A DNA stretch of 64,000 bases, from assembly GCA_036172665.1 (NCBI GenBank), contig CM069871.1, forward strand, positions 3,596,001-3,660,000, in the 5' to 3' direction. Positions 21,965 through 33,951 of this stretch are shown piece after piece; positions within the stretch are counted from its first letter, which is position 1, and every line of letters begins with the position of its first letter. The notes beneath the pieces are model-generated. The model saw only the letters and a list, made by a program, of their open reading frames with translations, was not told the origin of the DNA and searched no databases. The stretch is from Prosopocoilus inquinatus (lineage: Eukaryota > Arthropoda > Insecta > Coleoptera > Lucanidae). Made by a program: the position numbers and the translations under genes.

Positions 21965-22439
21965 TATATCGCATGCGGTTGATTGCGGCCGTGAAACTTT
22001 TAGGGTAGGTAGATAAATATTATAGCTCTTAGAAAAACAATATTACAGACCGTAGGAAATTGAAGCTTTTTTTGTATGCTTACTAAAAATACGCATTACG
22101 CCCAGAAATCTAATTTCGGCTAAATTATCACGTCTAAGTTTCTTTAAAGAGTAACTTATTTTTTTACAAAAAGCTGTTAGTATGTACTAACCAAATATAA
22201 AATGGAGTAACTTTTAAAAATAATCCACGAAGCTGACGGAATTACACAAAATTACTCTTTTTAAGACTTTATGGCTTACTGAATGAGATTTAAGCCCTTA
22301 TATTAGATGAAAGCTAATTTTTACCGCAAAACCTTTATCACAGCCAGATTCTACGACTAAAGTAATGTAAGAAAAGTCAGTTAAATCAACGAATTAATCC
22401 CCTTGTGAAATCTTTTTTTTCCACCTCGGCCCCACTGTG

Positions 22440-22860
22440 CGCCGGTCCCCTACAGTGCCACTCCACTGGACCGATCCCCGACAATGCATCATTCAACCAT
22501 ACCTAAGAGGTCACCTAGAGACGCCTGCCGACGTCTCCGTGCATCTCTCCCATATCGCCTGTCCCCAACAGTGCTACGCCACTGGACCGTTCCCCGACGA
22601 CATCTCACTCTTGCTCACACTGGAGAGCCCGGGTCACCGTCGCCTTGACGGCCCCGCAAACCTCACCAAGTCAACCACGAAATACTTTACCAGATTGCCA
22701 TTTCAAGCCCGATGTTGTCTCGTAATAAAAGACAGCCTCCTTCAGGCTGATATTTCGTGGACAGTCCTTACCAAACATCCACTACACATTTTAACCAACG
22801 GGCGACTGCCCTTTCTTTTCCATTTTCTTTGCTGCCCAGAATAAACACGACCCCATATCA
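22440..22860. repeat. GC-rich repeat, right part, and AT-ward tail
   Basis: This continues the 'ccactggaccg..ccccgac' tandem units interrupted by the Transib-like element. After 22640 the sequence is single copy, with AATAAA-like motifs near 22726 and 22840. A 135-codon plus frame here spans the repeats and shows no family, so it is not called a gene. Confidence 0.6.
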
Positions 22861-24430
22861 TATTACCAAACTAATAACGTAAACAAATATGCTAGTGCTT
22901 CAGAGATATCCCGAGAATGCATAAACTTTCTTAAATTCTAAACTTATAAAATAAATAACTACAACAGTACCCAATATAAAAATATGTGACGCTTTTGCAC
23001 AATGATTGACAGCTTCAGTTAAAAAATTAATCTCGAGTAATCCCCGCTGTTTTAATTTGGTGGAAGAAACTCGTGCAGATATCGGTTTTATTTCATTTTG
23101 AACCGTTTCTAACGTTTTTAATACAATTACAACTTGGGGCACCCTGTATAAAATATGACGTTTTCAACCAGAAACTATTCTGTACATAAACAAATTAATC
23201 GCCACGTTGTTTATGCTCTTTTGATTTAGAAGAAGTGTTAGGGTAAAATTAAACTGGAACGCAAGTATGCGTCAAGCCATAATTCGCAACAATGTTTACC
23301 AAACATTATCTCGAAGAGCAACTTCTGCGAAATCTAAAAGTGCATCCACGACGCGCTTCCTCCTCATGTTTCAAAACTGTTTTGTTTCTTGAAAAGCTTA
23401 CCCACCGCTCGCAAAGAAAGCCTCGTCGTAGATTAATTCCGAGTATTAGGTTCATCGGTACATACATTATTTCATGTACAGTACAATACGATCCACGCGA
23501 TTGCGATGCTACATACCCATGTACACACACACTCACGTGTCTGTGTGTGTGTGTTTATATCAATAAGCAACTTTCTCGTGTGGATGCAAGCAATCTCGGG
23601 CGTAACAAACAACTTTGTAAGCAATCTCACGAGCGATTTACAGATTCGTTCGGATTTAGATGTACGGGAGATATGTTGTTACGCCTGAACGAGCGATTGG
23701 AAAATTAGGAGTACAAGAGAAATTATGGGCGAAACTCGTGCAAAGTCGCATAAAATATTAAAATCTAATCAACTTAAACGTCTCAATTAACTATTCCATT
23801 TCGAAATTGGTTATTATGGGCATGGCGATGGTGATGACTTGGCTTGACTAACAATGCAGGTTCTTTTGGTGGTTTTATTTCGTCGGGTGGTTATTTCCGG
23901 ACACCCTGTATTCGAGTTTTTATCAAATCTTCGCGATTCGAGCGATTCATTCATCGGTCGCTGGCAGTAGAAGAACGTGATTTTTCAGCCACCGGTTTTT
24001 AGGTGACCTGCGGCTGTCGGCTCTCCCGAAATTAATTCCGCGAATGTGTAGGTATATATATTTTTAGAATCCGGCCGTTATTTATCCGTGCGGTAGTATC
24101 TCCGTGTCGTCCACCAATTCTTTCGATATCATGTTGCACGGCCAACTGAACATTCTGCGCGCGTTTCACGGGCGATATTTGCATAGATTGTTTGCCATTC
24201 AGACCTTTGTTCCACTTTATGCGACTCCAAAGCGCCTTTATCTGTTTGCGCGCAAGGAAACAAACGTCTCTCCTCTGGTTTATGTTGTTTTTATGACCGC
24301 AAAACAACATCCACATCGACTTTGCCTTGAGACGGAACACCGTTTTAGATTAATTTAATTTGGGTTTTCCTGTTCCCATCGAACGTATTATTGAAATATA
24401 AACCAGATTTGTTTTTTTAAGGCCACCCTG
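22861..24430. other. Mostly featureless, with isolated mariner-type ends
   Basis: 'caccctgta' motifs at about 23141, 23906 and 24425 are single element ends without identified partners. A short TG run lies at 23538-23553. 24030-24350 is somewhat GC-richer and open on both strands but shows no family. Confidence 0.4.
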
Positions 24431-24431
24431 T

Positions 24432-25890
24432 ATTGCAATCGCTACGGCTCAACTTAATTATTTCACATGCATTAAATAAATATCAGAATCTGAAATCCTT
24501 TTACGAATTTTAACTGTTAAATAAAAAATCTATCGTTTTACGAAATTAAACTCAATAAAAAATCTAATAACGTGCATTGGTTTAACCAAAAGGAAAAATT
24601 GTTTCCTCATTGGCATACTCCAGAGATGTACTTGGACCGCAAGAACTGTCCAAAGATATGAAAAGGCCCGCGCTTAGGTCCAGACGATGAGATGGTCGTA
24701 AACGATCCTGGCGCGACAGGAGCGCGCATTCAAGTTAATAAAGCCACGAATTGGCTTCGCCCCAAAACCACCAGGGAAGGAGTTCGCACGATCAAAAGCT
24801 TAGTTGACGTAAGCTGTAACCAACCCGATTTAATCTGACGTAAAGTCGAGCCAATCCCTGCAAAGCTCAGATGTGTGTGGATTTTAAAAACCCCGCCGCC
24901 CGAAACAAAAACACCCACAAAAAATACCAATTTTCTTTCGAAAAACAAAACGATTAGTGAATAAATTAATAACCTCCAGACGAAAAACAGAATTAGCTCG
25001 ACAATAGGATTGCTTTAACCTTAAAACGTCAAATTAAACATCAGATGGTTATGATTAGACTATAGAGCAGCCCAAACCGAAATTCCAACTCCAAACGTGA
25101 AGGTATTCGAACATACGCTACTTTATACTATCTATACAAAGTCAATAATTATTTAAGTAGTTTAGTTTATACTATACAAATTGCAATCGCTACTACTCAG
25201 CCAAATTATTTCACTTATTTATAATCTGCATTAAATAAATATCAGAATCTGAAATCCTTTTACGAACTTAAACTGTTAAATAAAAAGTCTAATAACGTGC
25301 ATTGCTTTAACCAAAAGGAAATATTGTTTCCTCATTGGCATACTCCAGAGATGTACTTGGACCGCAAGAACTGTCCAAAGATATGAAAAGGCCCGCGCTT
25401 AGGTCCAGACGATGAGATGGTCGTAAACGATCCTGGCGCGACAGGAGCACGCATTCAAGTTAATAAAGCCACGAATTGGCTTCGCCCCAAAACCGCCAGG
25501 GAAGGAGTTCGCACAACCAAAAGCTTCGATGACGTAAGCTGTAACCAACCCGATTTAATCTGACGTAAAGTCGATCCAATCCCTGCAAAGCTCAGATGTG
25601 TGTGGATTTTAAAAACCCCGCCGCCCTAAACAAAAACGCCCACAAAAAATTACAATTTTCTTTCGAAAAATAAAACGATTAGTGAATAAATTAATAACCT
25701 CCAGACGAAAAAAAGAGTTAGCTCGACAATAGAATTGCTTTAACCTTAAAACGTCAAATTAAACATCATATGGTTATGATTAGACTAGAGCATCCCAAAC
25801 CGAAATTAACTCCAAACGTGAAAGTATTCGAACGTACGTTACTTTATACTACACAAAGTTGGTAATAATTTAAGCACGCATTTACTTTAT
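24432..25890. repeat. Recent ~0.76-kb tandem duplication
   Basis: Copy 1 (about 24432-25165) and copy 2 (about 25180-25890) share long near-identical blocks offset by 740-760 bp, for example 'ggcatactccagagatgtac' and 'ctcagatgtgtgtggatttt'. Differences are scattered substitutions and small indels. The GC-rich core (cttggaccgcaagaactgtc) has no conserved frame. I recognise no transposon ends. Confidence 0.93.
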
Positions 25891-27786
25891 ACTATCAACA
25901 AAGTTAGTAATGATTTAAGCACAGCTTCATGCCTTGTGCTTTTAATTAGCAACCTTTTATATAAACCTCGCTTATACAATTCTTTCTCCGATTTTAATTG
26001 GTGTATTTCAATGAGTTTAATTTAAATTTAAAAAAAAAGAAGGGGGCATTAATAGTTTAATGAAACGCATCAGGTTTATTTATGCCTTGTAAGTCGGCGG
26101 TAGCATAAAAGGAGCCAATAAAATTTATACAGTCAATTAAACTTAAATATTAAATCTGCATACGATTATTATTATTATTATTAATATAAAGGGCAACCGC
26201 GTGTCTTTCACGTTCAAAATACGTATTTATTTTCACGTAATTAAAGGAAGAAAATTAGTTTTACAGACGAAAAAAGTTAAAAACTTCGCTGCTGCACCTT
26301 CCTTGTACGGCCAAAAAACAAAAAAAAAAACAAAAACGAAAAGAAATGAGCGCAGTAATTATTAAAGAAAAAAAAGTAAGTTGCTTGTAATGTACAATTT
26401 GTTAACAAACGTAAACAGCCGAAGAGGTTGTTATTATTACCTTAACAAGATCAGCTGGTGCTGAGTCAGAATTCTCTCAGCAATTTCATTATTTGTGAAT
26501 TCAAATTAATTAATGCAGTAATGATATTGGTTGCCAACGTGAAGAAAATATTACAGGCAGAGATTTAAGAGATTAATTTTTTTGAAAAGAGAATAAAAAA
26601 AATATGACATATTTATAAAAATCGATTAACTTGATACGATTGATCAGTCTATTAACAGTCTGCTACAATTCAATTTTCTACTCGATGAACTCTCAATAAA
26701 TAATAGAGTAGTACACATTTCTGAACGCAATCAAATAATGTTATCGTTGATTATAATTTATTGTGAATAAATTAGACTTGAATTAATGAGTTGTTGCGGT
26801 TTAAAAAACTGTTATAATCGCTTGGTGTTTTCATCTGAATTCAGTGTGGAAAATTCTAGGCAAAGATGCGATGCTAAGAAGAAACGTGCATAGGCCAAGG
26901 TAATCGTGTACTTCTCGAAAAAGGAAAAAAAAACTTGAAGAAAGAAAAGTCCCCGACGATATAAATCTGAACTGGCGGTTTAATTCCTAAAATCTAAAAA
27001 AAGGACAATGAATGATGGATAATTTGATTACGTTAGACAGAGCTCGATTCATTCATAAATCAAATTTGTGCGTTTCTTTTAATTCGAAGGCATTGGTTGC
27101 GTTTAAAACGTGTTTCTTTTTTGCTCTAATTTAGTTCTTGATGTTATTTTTGATCAAACACTAACGACCCAAAAAGAACAATAATTCCCTTATTTGAGCG
27201 TTTCTGGTTGGAGCTTCTAAGTAGCCAGGAATCACTTTCAACCCGTATTTTTACTGATTTTGGTCCTTGCCTGCCTTACACGATATTTTTAATGATGAGC
27301 GAATTGACGGTACAGATACGAAATAAAAAACTACAAACCTTTTAAGAATGATGTAATAAGATTTAAACAAATTAATTAATAACACGCGAAACTATTTTCG
27401 TCAAATTGATGAAAAACAATAACAAAAAACGGGTTGGACAATTTCTGATAAAATTAACAATATTTCAGGCAAACATGAGATAAAAAAAATAATAATATCC
27501 TACAGAATCAGATAATATAAAAATAATCAACAGATTCAATTATTATTATACGAAGAGTTTAGAGTAAATTCAAAATAATTTTCTGGAGATTTTGCACCAC
27601 AATAAAAAAAAATAAAACAAAATAAACTCTTATGTTATGTTATGTCATTGAAAAAATTTAGCAAATAAAATAAATTTTACTGCTTACCAAAGCCTTGGAA
27701 CTGGATTCAGAGAAAGACACGAATCTTTTGACGCTGATCACATAAACTCGGTCAATTATTTTTAGAAACAAGAGTTATACTCAAAT
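25891..27786. other. AT-rich gene-free stretch
   Basis: Only short A/T tracts and a (TTA)n run near 26167-26184 are seen. No RNA gene, repeat family or coding segment is recognisable. Confidence 0.5.
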
Positions 27787-29135
27787 AAGAAGACGAACAA
27801 TAAAAAATTAATGCAGTTAGCTTGACGAGGATAATTGGTAGTAGAAGATAAAATTTTAAAGCTATAAAACTTTCTTAATCTCACGATCCTTCCACTTCTT
27901 CCTCTTGTTCTTTGGGTGTTCGTCCCATGATCCTTCGACTTCTTCTTCTTCTCCTTTGGATGTTCGCCCCCATCCCCAATACACTCATCCATTTGAGAAA
28001 AATTTTCCTCCTCAGAAAATTTCTGATATTTTTAGAAAGTTATCCTCAAATGTGAAGACGAACAATGGAAAATCAATGCGATTAGCTGGACCAGGATAAA
28101 CTGGAAGTAGAAGATAAAATTTTCAAGCTGTAATACTTTCTTTATCTCATGATCCATCGACCTCTTCCTCTTCTTCTCCTATGGGCTTTCGCCCCCATCC
28201 CCAATACACTCATCCATTTGAGAATAAATTTTCTTTCTCACAGAATTTCTGATATTTTTAAAAAGGTATCCTCAAATGAGAATACGAACAATAGAAAATG
28301 AATACGATTAGCTTGACGAGGATAACTGGGAGTAGAAGATAAAATTCTAAAGCTGTAATACTTTCTTTATCTCACGATCCTTCGACTTCTTCTTCTCCTT
28401 TGGGCGTTGTTCGCCCCCATCCCCAATATCCTCATCCATTTGAGAATAAAACTTCCTCCTTACAGAATTTCTGATATTTTCAAAAAGTTATCCTCAAATG
28501 AGAAGACAAACAACAGAAAATCAATGCGATTAGCTCGACTAAGATAAACTGGAAGCAGAAGATAAAATTTTAAGGCTGTAATACTTTCTTTATCTCACGA
28601 TCCTTAGACTTCTTCCCCTTCTCCTTTGGGCTTTCGCCTCATCCTCAATACACTCATCCATTTGAGAATAAATCTTCCTCTTTACAGAATTTCTGATATT
28701 TTTAGAAAGTTATCCTCAAATGAGAAGACGAACAATAGAAAATGAATGCGATTAGCTTGACGAGGATAACTGGAGGTAGAAGATTAAATTTTAAAGCTGT
28801 AATACTTTCTCTATCTCATGATCCTTCGACTTCTTCTTCTTCTGCTTTAGGCGTTCGCCCCCATCCCCAATATCCTCATCCATTTGAGAGTAAATTTTCC
28901 CCCTCACAGAATTTCTCATATTTTCAGAAAGCCATCCTCAAATGAGAAGATGAACAATAGAAAATGAATGCGATTAGCTCGACCAGGACAAACTGGAAGT
29001 AGAAGATAAAATTCTAAAGTTGTAATACTTTCTTTATCTCATAATCCTTCGACTTCTTCCTCTTCTTCTCCTTTGGGCTTTCGCCCCCATCCCCAATACA
29101 CTCATCCATTTGAGAATATATCTTCCTTCTTACAG
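27787..29135. repeat. ~222-bp tandem array, six copies
   Basis: 'gacgaacaatagaaaatgaa' or a variant occurs at about 27795, 28060, 28286, 28506, 28730 and 28952. Spacing is 220-226 bp, except for a longer first interval. Units also carry 'ccttcgacttcttc', 'cccccatccccaatac' and 'actcatccatttgagaa'. No conserved reading frame runs across units. Confidence 0.93.
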
Positions 29136-29454
29136 AATTTCGGTCTACTTATCATCATTATCTGCAACGAGCAGTCAAAACTTATTTATAGCATCGAATA
29201 AAAGCTATAGCTGACGTGAAACTAAACACTCATAGCAAAATTTATTTCGCATGTTTCACTGAAGTTTGAAAGCAGTGGTGGGTGCATTTTCATAATATTA
29301 TTTGAGGCGATGTATTTGTGGACAGTGATGGACGGTGCTTCCGTGTTCCATGGCGCTCTGCACACGTGTGGTGGAGAGATCCGACGCGAAAAAAAAAAAA
29401 TAAGAACAAGAAGACGAGCAGGTTAGCCTGCAGGTCGGAGTCATGCAATTAGAG

Positions 29455-29643
29455 TTATGGATTATTAGAGTCAGGGTAGGCGTGCTCCCGCAACAAATCG
29501 ATATCACAGTCTGGTCGTTGTCCTCGTGACGTCACGTTCGCACTGCGTGTGAGGTCAGTGACGTATTCACACATTTTGGCTTGGCGTAGGTCGGACCCCA
29601 AAACTGCTTCTTCGCCTTCTTCGTGGAGCCGGTTCGTTTTCCG
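29455..29643 (-). CDS. Possible terminal coding exon
   Basis: A minus frame of about 62 codons (…FERKTNRLHEEGEEAV… to …HAYPDSNNP, then TAA) has mixed codon composition and balanced amino acids unlike neighbouring frames. It is GC-richer than its surroundings. A possible acceptor 'cttgttctcgttcgag' precedes 29643. No donor is needed if the stop is used. No family is recognised, and it cannot be an upstream exon of 20237-20374 because it ends in a stop. Chance remains plausible. Confidence 0.25.
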   Translation of the reverse strand, partial: RKTNRLHEEGEEAVLGSDLRQAKMCEYVTDLTRSANVTSRGQRPDCDIDLLREHAYPDSNNP

Positions 29644-29659
29644 CTCGAACGAGAACAAG

Positions 29660-30010
29660 TTTCATCCGACCAAATGACGCCCACCATGCTGCCATCTGTC
29701 TTGTTTTCAAATGCGTTACGTTTTTGTCACTTTCGATTTCGTATTTGGAACGAAATTAATATACCAATAAAGTCCAAAAATAAACGAAACAAGAAAGTTA
29801 ACCGCGTCCCACCCTTACTTGGGAGCGCAATCCCTTTTGATGGATTCCCGATTCTTCTATAACGCTTATATCTTTTTTTTTTCTAAGATATCCACGTTGG
29901 CAAATCTATGTTTTGTTTCACAATTTTCTTTTTTTTACATTTCGTGAAGATCCAGTTTAGTGTCACCTGGGAAGTCGTACTTAAACAGTACGATTTTGGA
30001 GCAAGAAAAA
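29660..30010. other. No feature recognised
   Basis: AT-rich sequence between the possible exon and the duplicated block; nothing supportable. Confidence 0.4.
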
Positions 30011-30436
30011 TTACAGGAAACTGTAATCATCTATTATTTTTTGCTTTCGATTGTAGTTCTCCGTCAAATAAATTTCTTGTTTTTGATCTTTAAGTGGAAA
30101 ACGCCTCTTGACTTTAAGCTCCGTTTAAACCATCAACTTAATTTAAACCAATATTGGAAGACCGACAGTAAAATGAATTCAGGTTATGGAGAAGACGATT
30201 TTGAAGAAAGAAAAAATTACAGGAAACTGCAATCGTGCTACATTTTTCCTTTCTGTCAAATTTAAACTTCTTGTTTTTGATCTTTAACTTATTTTAAGCT
30301 CCGTTTAAATCATCGACTTAATTGAAAGCAACATTCGAAGATCGACCTTTAATGAATTAAGATTTTGGAGAAGAGCCTCGAATCTTGTAGAATTAAATAG
30401 AAATTTGTTGTAAACACGAATATTTCTCAGTTTTAA

Positions 30437-30563
30437 GGCCAGTTTACGTTCTTCGATTTTTGTATTTGATTTTTCTGTTCGATTTTATATTCGAGTTTGT
30501 CTCGAGCGTTTGAGCTACTCGAAACAGAAAATCGAATGGAAAATCGGATAATGTAAACTAGCC
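30437..30563. mobile_element. Short inverted-repeat MITE (copy A)
   Basis: The arms AAGGCCAGTTTACGTT and, reversed, AAAGGCTAGTTTACATT are followed by paired 'cgattttt..ttt' segments. The second copy lies at about 32277-32420. It belongs to the type with ends similar to GGCCAGTTTAC. The target duplication is ambiguous because the flanks are TTTAA-rich. Confidence 0.65.
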
Positions 30564-30881
30564 TTTAAATAAGTATTCTACAACGTGGACTTTTGAGTTT
30601 TTGAGAAGAAGAAACTTCAAGAGGTGGCAAAGAAATCCTGCGAAAAAATTAATCAATCAACTTCATGTTACATAAATGTGTCGTTTAGATGAGAGGAAAG
30701 AAAAATATTTAGAAAGCAGTTTACTAAAAGAAAAATATTGATGAGTTGTTTCATTTAGAACCAAAGCAAATTAGTTTTTTTTTTAATTTTCTGGGAAACT
30801 AGAATTTTCATTTTATTTTATTTTATGAACGTGTCAATTCAGTTAAAAGTACTTTACGTTCTTAATTGGAAACAAATTATA

Positions 30882-31272
30882 CGGTTCGTCTACTTAAGTT
30901 GGCAGCATATGGAAAACTATTGTGATGATCTAATGCGTGACGAATTAATCATGTGCGTCAGAGTGTTAAATAAATTAGTGTAACGCTTAAAAAAAAATAG
31001 TTATAGTGTTTTTGTTTAAAAATGAATTGAACGAACCCTAAATTTGTAACACTATTCTATAATTAATTTTATGGAAAAAGTTTTTCTGTATAAATGGTCT
31101 GAAATGCATAATGAAATCGTATTACATTAAAAATAACCAATCGTATATGAGATTTATCACTAGTATTTTTTCAGAAAGCAGAACTTTTTTATGAAAAGAA
31201 ACTTTTTGCATAAAATGTAATACATACAATAAAATAGTTTTCCATATGCTGCCAACTTAAGTAAACACGCTG
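30882..31272. mobile_element. Mariner-like MITE with 41-bp inverted ends (copy A)
   Basis: The ends read C(A)GCGTGTTTACTTAAGTTG then GCAGCATATGGAAAACTATT, inverted at the far side, flanked by TA. The second copy is at 32736-33137. The perfect inner 29-bp inverted repeat makes the call strong. No transposase is present. Confidence 0.8.
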
Positions 31273-32735
31273 TATAATTTACTTTTATTTATTTTTATTT
31301 TCTTTCATTTACAACCAAAGTCGAGCAGTTATATTGGCAAACTATTTTCTCAAGAATTAAATTAAGGAATAAAAAATTGGCTTAAAAACAAATTATTTTA
31401 GTTAAAACAGAATTTTAATCTTTTTTCTTTGCATGCCCTGGCTTAAAAGAAATTAAATTCATCTGCACCACGTTGAATTGACCGTTTGTTAATCGAATAA
31501 TATTTTTTAAATAACTCGATTTTTTACATCGGATTGTCTTGATAATCGATTACAAAAACTTAAAAATCGATCTCGCTGTTCTTGTGACGAAATTGTCAAC
31601 TATTTTGTTTCCAATATATGAATTTTAAAGTTTCGTTTCAGATTTTTTTGAAGGAAAGGTGCACATTCGTTTTAATTTATTAACGAATTCGTCAATTATA
31701 AAGCGTCATGACGATCCTAAAGTTTTAATTTTTTGTTGCAAATCGTTTTTTTAATTTGCGGTCGAGCAATTTCTGCACAGCTGTTTCAGTCCTATTTGGG
31801 CTTTGTCAGCAGAAGCGCAGCTCGAGACTTCCACTGCAAACCAAAACAATCGCAGGATGTCGCTACCATTAAATTTTTCCTGAAGTTAAAATATTTACTT
31901 GAATTTCTTGCTGTTTTTCAAAGATTGGTCTAAAATATTTTATTTGCATCTTGCATATTGTCATCATTCTGTTATGTTGAGAATACTGCAAGTACATAGT
32001 TCTATTTACAGCTTTTTAGATGTTTTTTTTTTCATTTTGCGCTCTTGTGGAAACTGCAATCGTGCTACATTTTGCCTTTCGACTGTAGCTCTATGTCAAA
32101 TTTAAAGTTCTTGTTTTTGATCTTTAACTTATTTTAAGCTCCGTTTAAATCATCAACTTATTTGAAAGCAACAATCAAAGATCGACCTTTAATGAATGAA
32201 GATTACGGAGAAGAGCCTCGAATCTTGTAGAATTAAATAGAAACTTGTTGTAAACACGAATATTTCTCAGTTTTAAGGCCAGTTTACGTTATTCGATTTT
32301 TCTATTTGATTTTTCTGTTCGGTTTTATATTCGAGTTTGTCTCGAATGAAACTACTATCACGTTTGAGCTACTCGAAACTGAAAATCGAATGGAAAATCG
32401 GATAATGTAATCTAACCTTTAAATAAGTATTCTATAACGTGAACTTTTGAATTTTTGAGAAGAAGAAACTTCAAGAGGTGGCAAAGAAATCCTGCGAAAA
32501 AATTAATCAATCAATTTCATGTTACATAAATGCGTCTTTTAGATGAGAAGAAAGAAAAATATTTAGAAAGCAGTTTACTAAAAGAAAAATATTGATGAGT
32601 TGTTTCATTTAGAACCAAAGCAAATTAGTTTTTTTTTTAATTTTCTGGGAAACTAGAATTTTCATTTTATTTTATTTTATGAACGTGTCAATTCAGTTAA
32701 AAGTACTTTACGTTCTTAATTGGAAACAAATTATA

Positions 32736-33137
32736 CGGTTCGTCTACTTAAGTTGGCAGCATATGGAAAACTATTGTGACGATCTAATGCGTGACGAATT
32801 AATCATGTGCGTCAGAGTGTTAAATAAATTAGTGTAACGCTTTAAAAAAAAATAGTTATAGTGTTTTGGTTTAAAAATGAATTGAACGAACCCTAAATTT
32901 GTAACACTATTCTATAATTCATTTTATGGAAAAAGTTTTTCTGTATAAAAAGTTCTGCATGGTCTAAAATGCATAATGAAATCATATTACATTAAAAATA
33001 ACCAATCGTATATGAGATTTATCACTAGTATTTTTTCAGAAAGCAGAACTTTTTTATGAAAAGAAACTTTTTGCATAAAATTTAATACATACAATAAAAT
33101 AGTTTTCCATATGCTGCCAACTTAAGTAAACACGCTG
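32736..33137. mobile_element. Mariner-like MITE (copy B of 30882-31272)
   Basis: Same element in the duplicated block, with a small internal insertion near 32948 ('aaaagttctgcatgg') absent from copy A. Confidence 0.8.
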
Positions 33138-33488
33138 TATAATTTACTTTTATTTATTTTTACTTTCTTTCATTTACAACCAAAGTCGAGCAGTTATATT
33201 GGCAAACTATTTTCTCAAGAATTAAATTAAGAAATAAAAAATTTGCATGTCTTGGCTTAAAAAGAAATTATTTTAGTTAAAACAGAATTTTAATTTTTTT
33301 CTTTGCATGCCCTGGCTTAAAAGAAGTTAAATTCATCTGCACCACGTTGAATTGACCGTTTGTTAATCGAATAATATTTTTTAAATAACTCGATTTTTTA
33401 CAACGGATTGTCTTGATAATCGATTACAAAAACTTAAAAAATCGATCTCGCTGTTCTTGTGACGAAATTGTCAACTATTTTGTTTCCA

Positions 33489-33492
<4 letters not shown>

Positions 33493-33521
<29 letters not shown>
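33493..33521. repeat. (ATA)n microsatellite
   Basis: About nine ATA/TAA units, absent from the homologous position in copy A. Confidence 0.97.
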
Positions 33522-33523
<2 letters not shown>

Positions 33524-33951
33524 TTTTTAAAGTTTCGTTTTAGATTTTTTTGAAGGAAAGGTGCACGTTCGTTTTAATTTATTAACGAGTTCATCAATGA
33601 TAAAACGACATGACGATCCTAAAGTTTTTAATTGTTGTTGCAAATCGTTTTTTAATTTGCGGTCTAGCAATTTCTGCATAGCTGTTTCAGTCCTATTTGG
33701 GCTTTGTCAGCAGAAGCGCAGCTCGAGACTTCCACTGCAAACCAAAACAATCGCAGGATGTCGCTACTATTAAATTTTTCCCGAAGTTAAAATATTTACT
33801 TGAATTTCTTACTGTTTTTCAAAGATTGGTCTAAAATATTTTATTTGCATCTTGCATATTCTCATCATTCTGTTATGTTGAGAATACTGCAAGTACTTAG
33901 TTCTATTTACAGCTTTTTAGATGTTTTTTGTTTTTTAATTTTGCATTCTTG

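Larger units (their letters stand above)
20730..22444. mobile_element. Non-autonomous Transib-like transposon with CGCCG target duplications
   Basis: The element runs 20735-22439. Both ends begin CACAGTGGGGCC, a 12-bp perfect terminal inverted repeat, and are flanked by direct 5-bp CGCCG (20730-20734 and 22440-22444). Established knowledge: Transib elements have CACWRTG-type termini identical in form to the RAG recombination-signal heptamer and make 5-bp, GC-rich target duplications. The adjacent tandem copy reading 'catcgtcggccccctatagtg' corresponds to the joined empty site 'catcgccggtcccctacagtg', confirming the insertion. No transposase frame is present. A nested element (21046-21964) accounts for more than half of the length. 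Confidence 0.85.
30015..33951. repeat. 1.83-kb tandem duplication plus a partial ~208-bp copy
   Basis: 'ggaaactgcaatcgtgctac' begins copy A at 30222 and copy B at 32049, an offset of 1827 bp. Homology continues to 'tgc..tcttg' at about 32048 and 33951. A partial earlier copy of the first ~200 bp starts near 30015. Both copies carry the same MITEs, so these were present before duplication. Copy B additionally has an ATA-repeat expansion (33493-33521). The shared block 'agctgtttcagtcctatttg' reappears in diverged form near 45757. Confidence 0.93.

Noticed and set aside
22437..22844. 135-codon plus-strand gene
   Set aside because: The frame starts in tandem repeat units, shows no family, and the same units elsewhere are not open in that frame.
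19421..23145. One 3.7-kb mariner element between 'tacagggtgtgcc' and 'ggggcaccctgta'
   Set aside because: It would have to enclose the spliced exon and the Transib-like element; similarity beyond the first dozen bases is weak, so I treat these as solitary ends.
23292..23708. 138-codon plus frame with Cys-rich middle
   Set aside because: The Cys/Val-rich part is translation of a TG microsatellite; no family or splice support.
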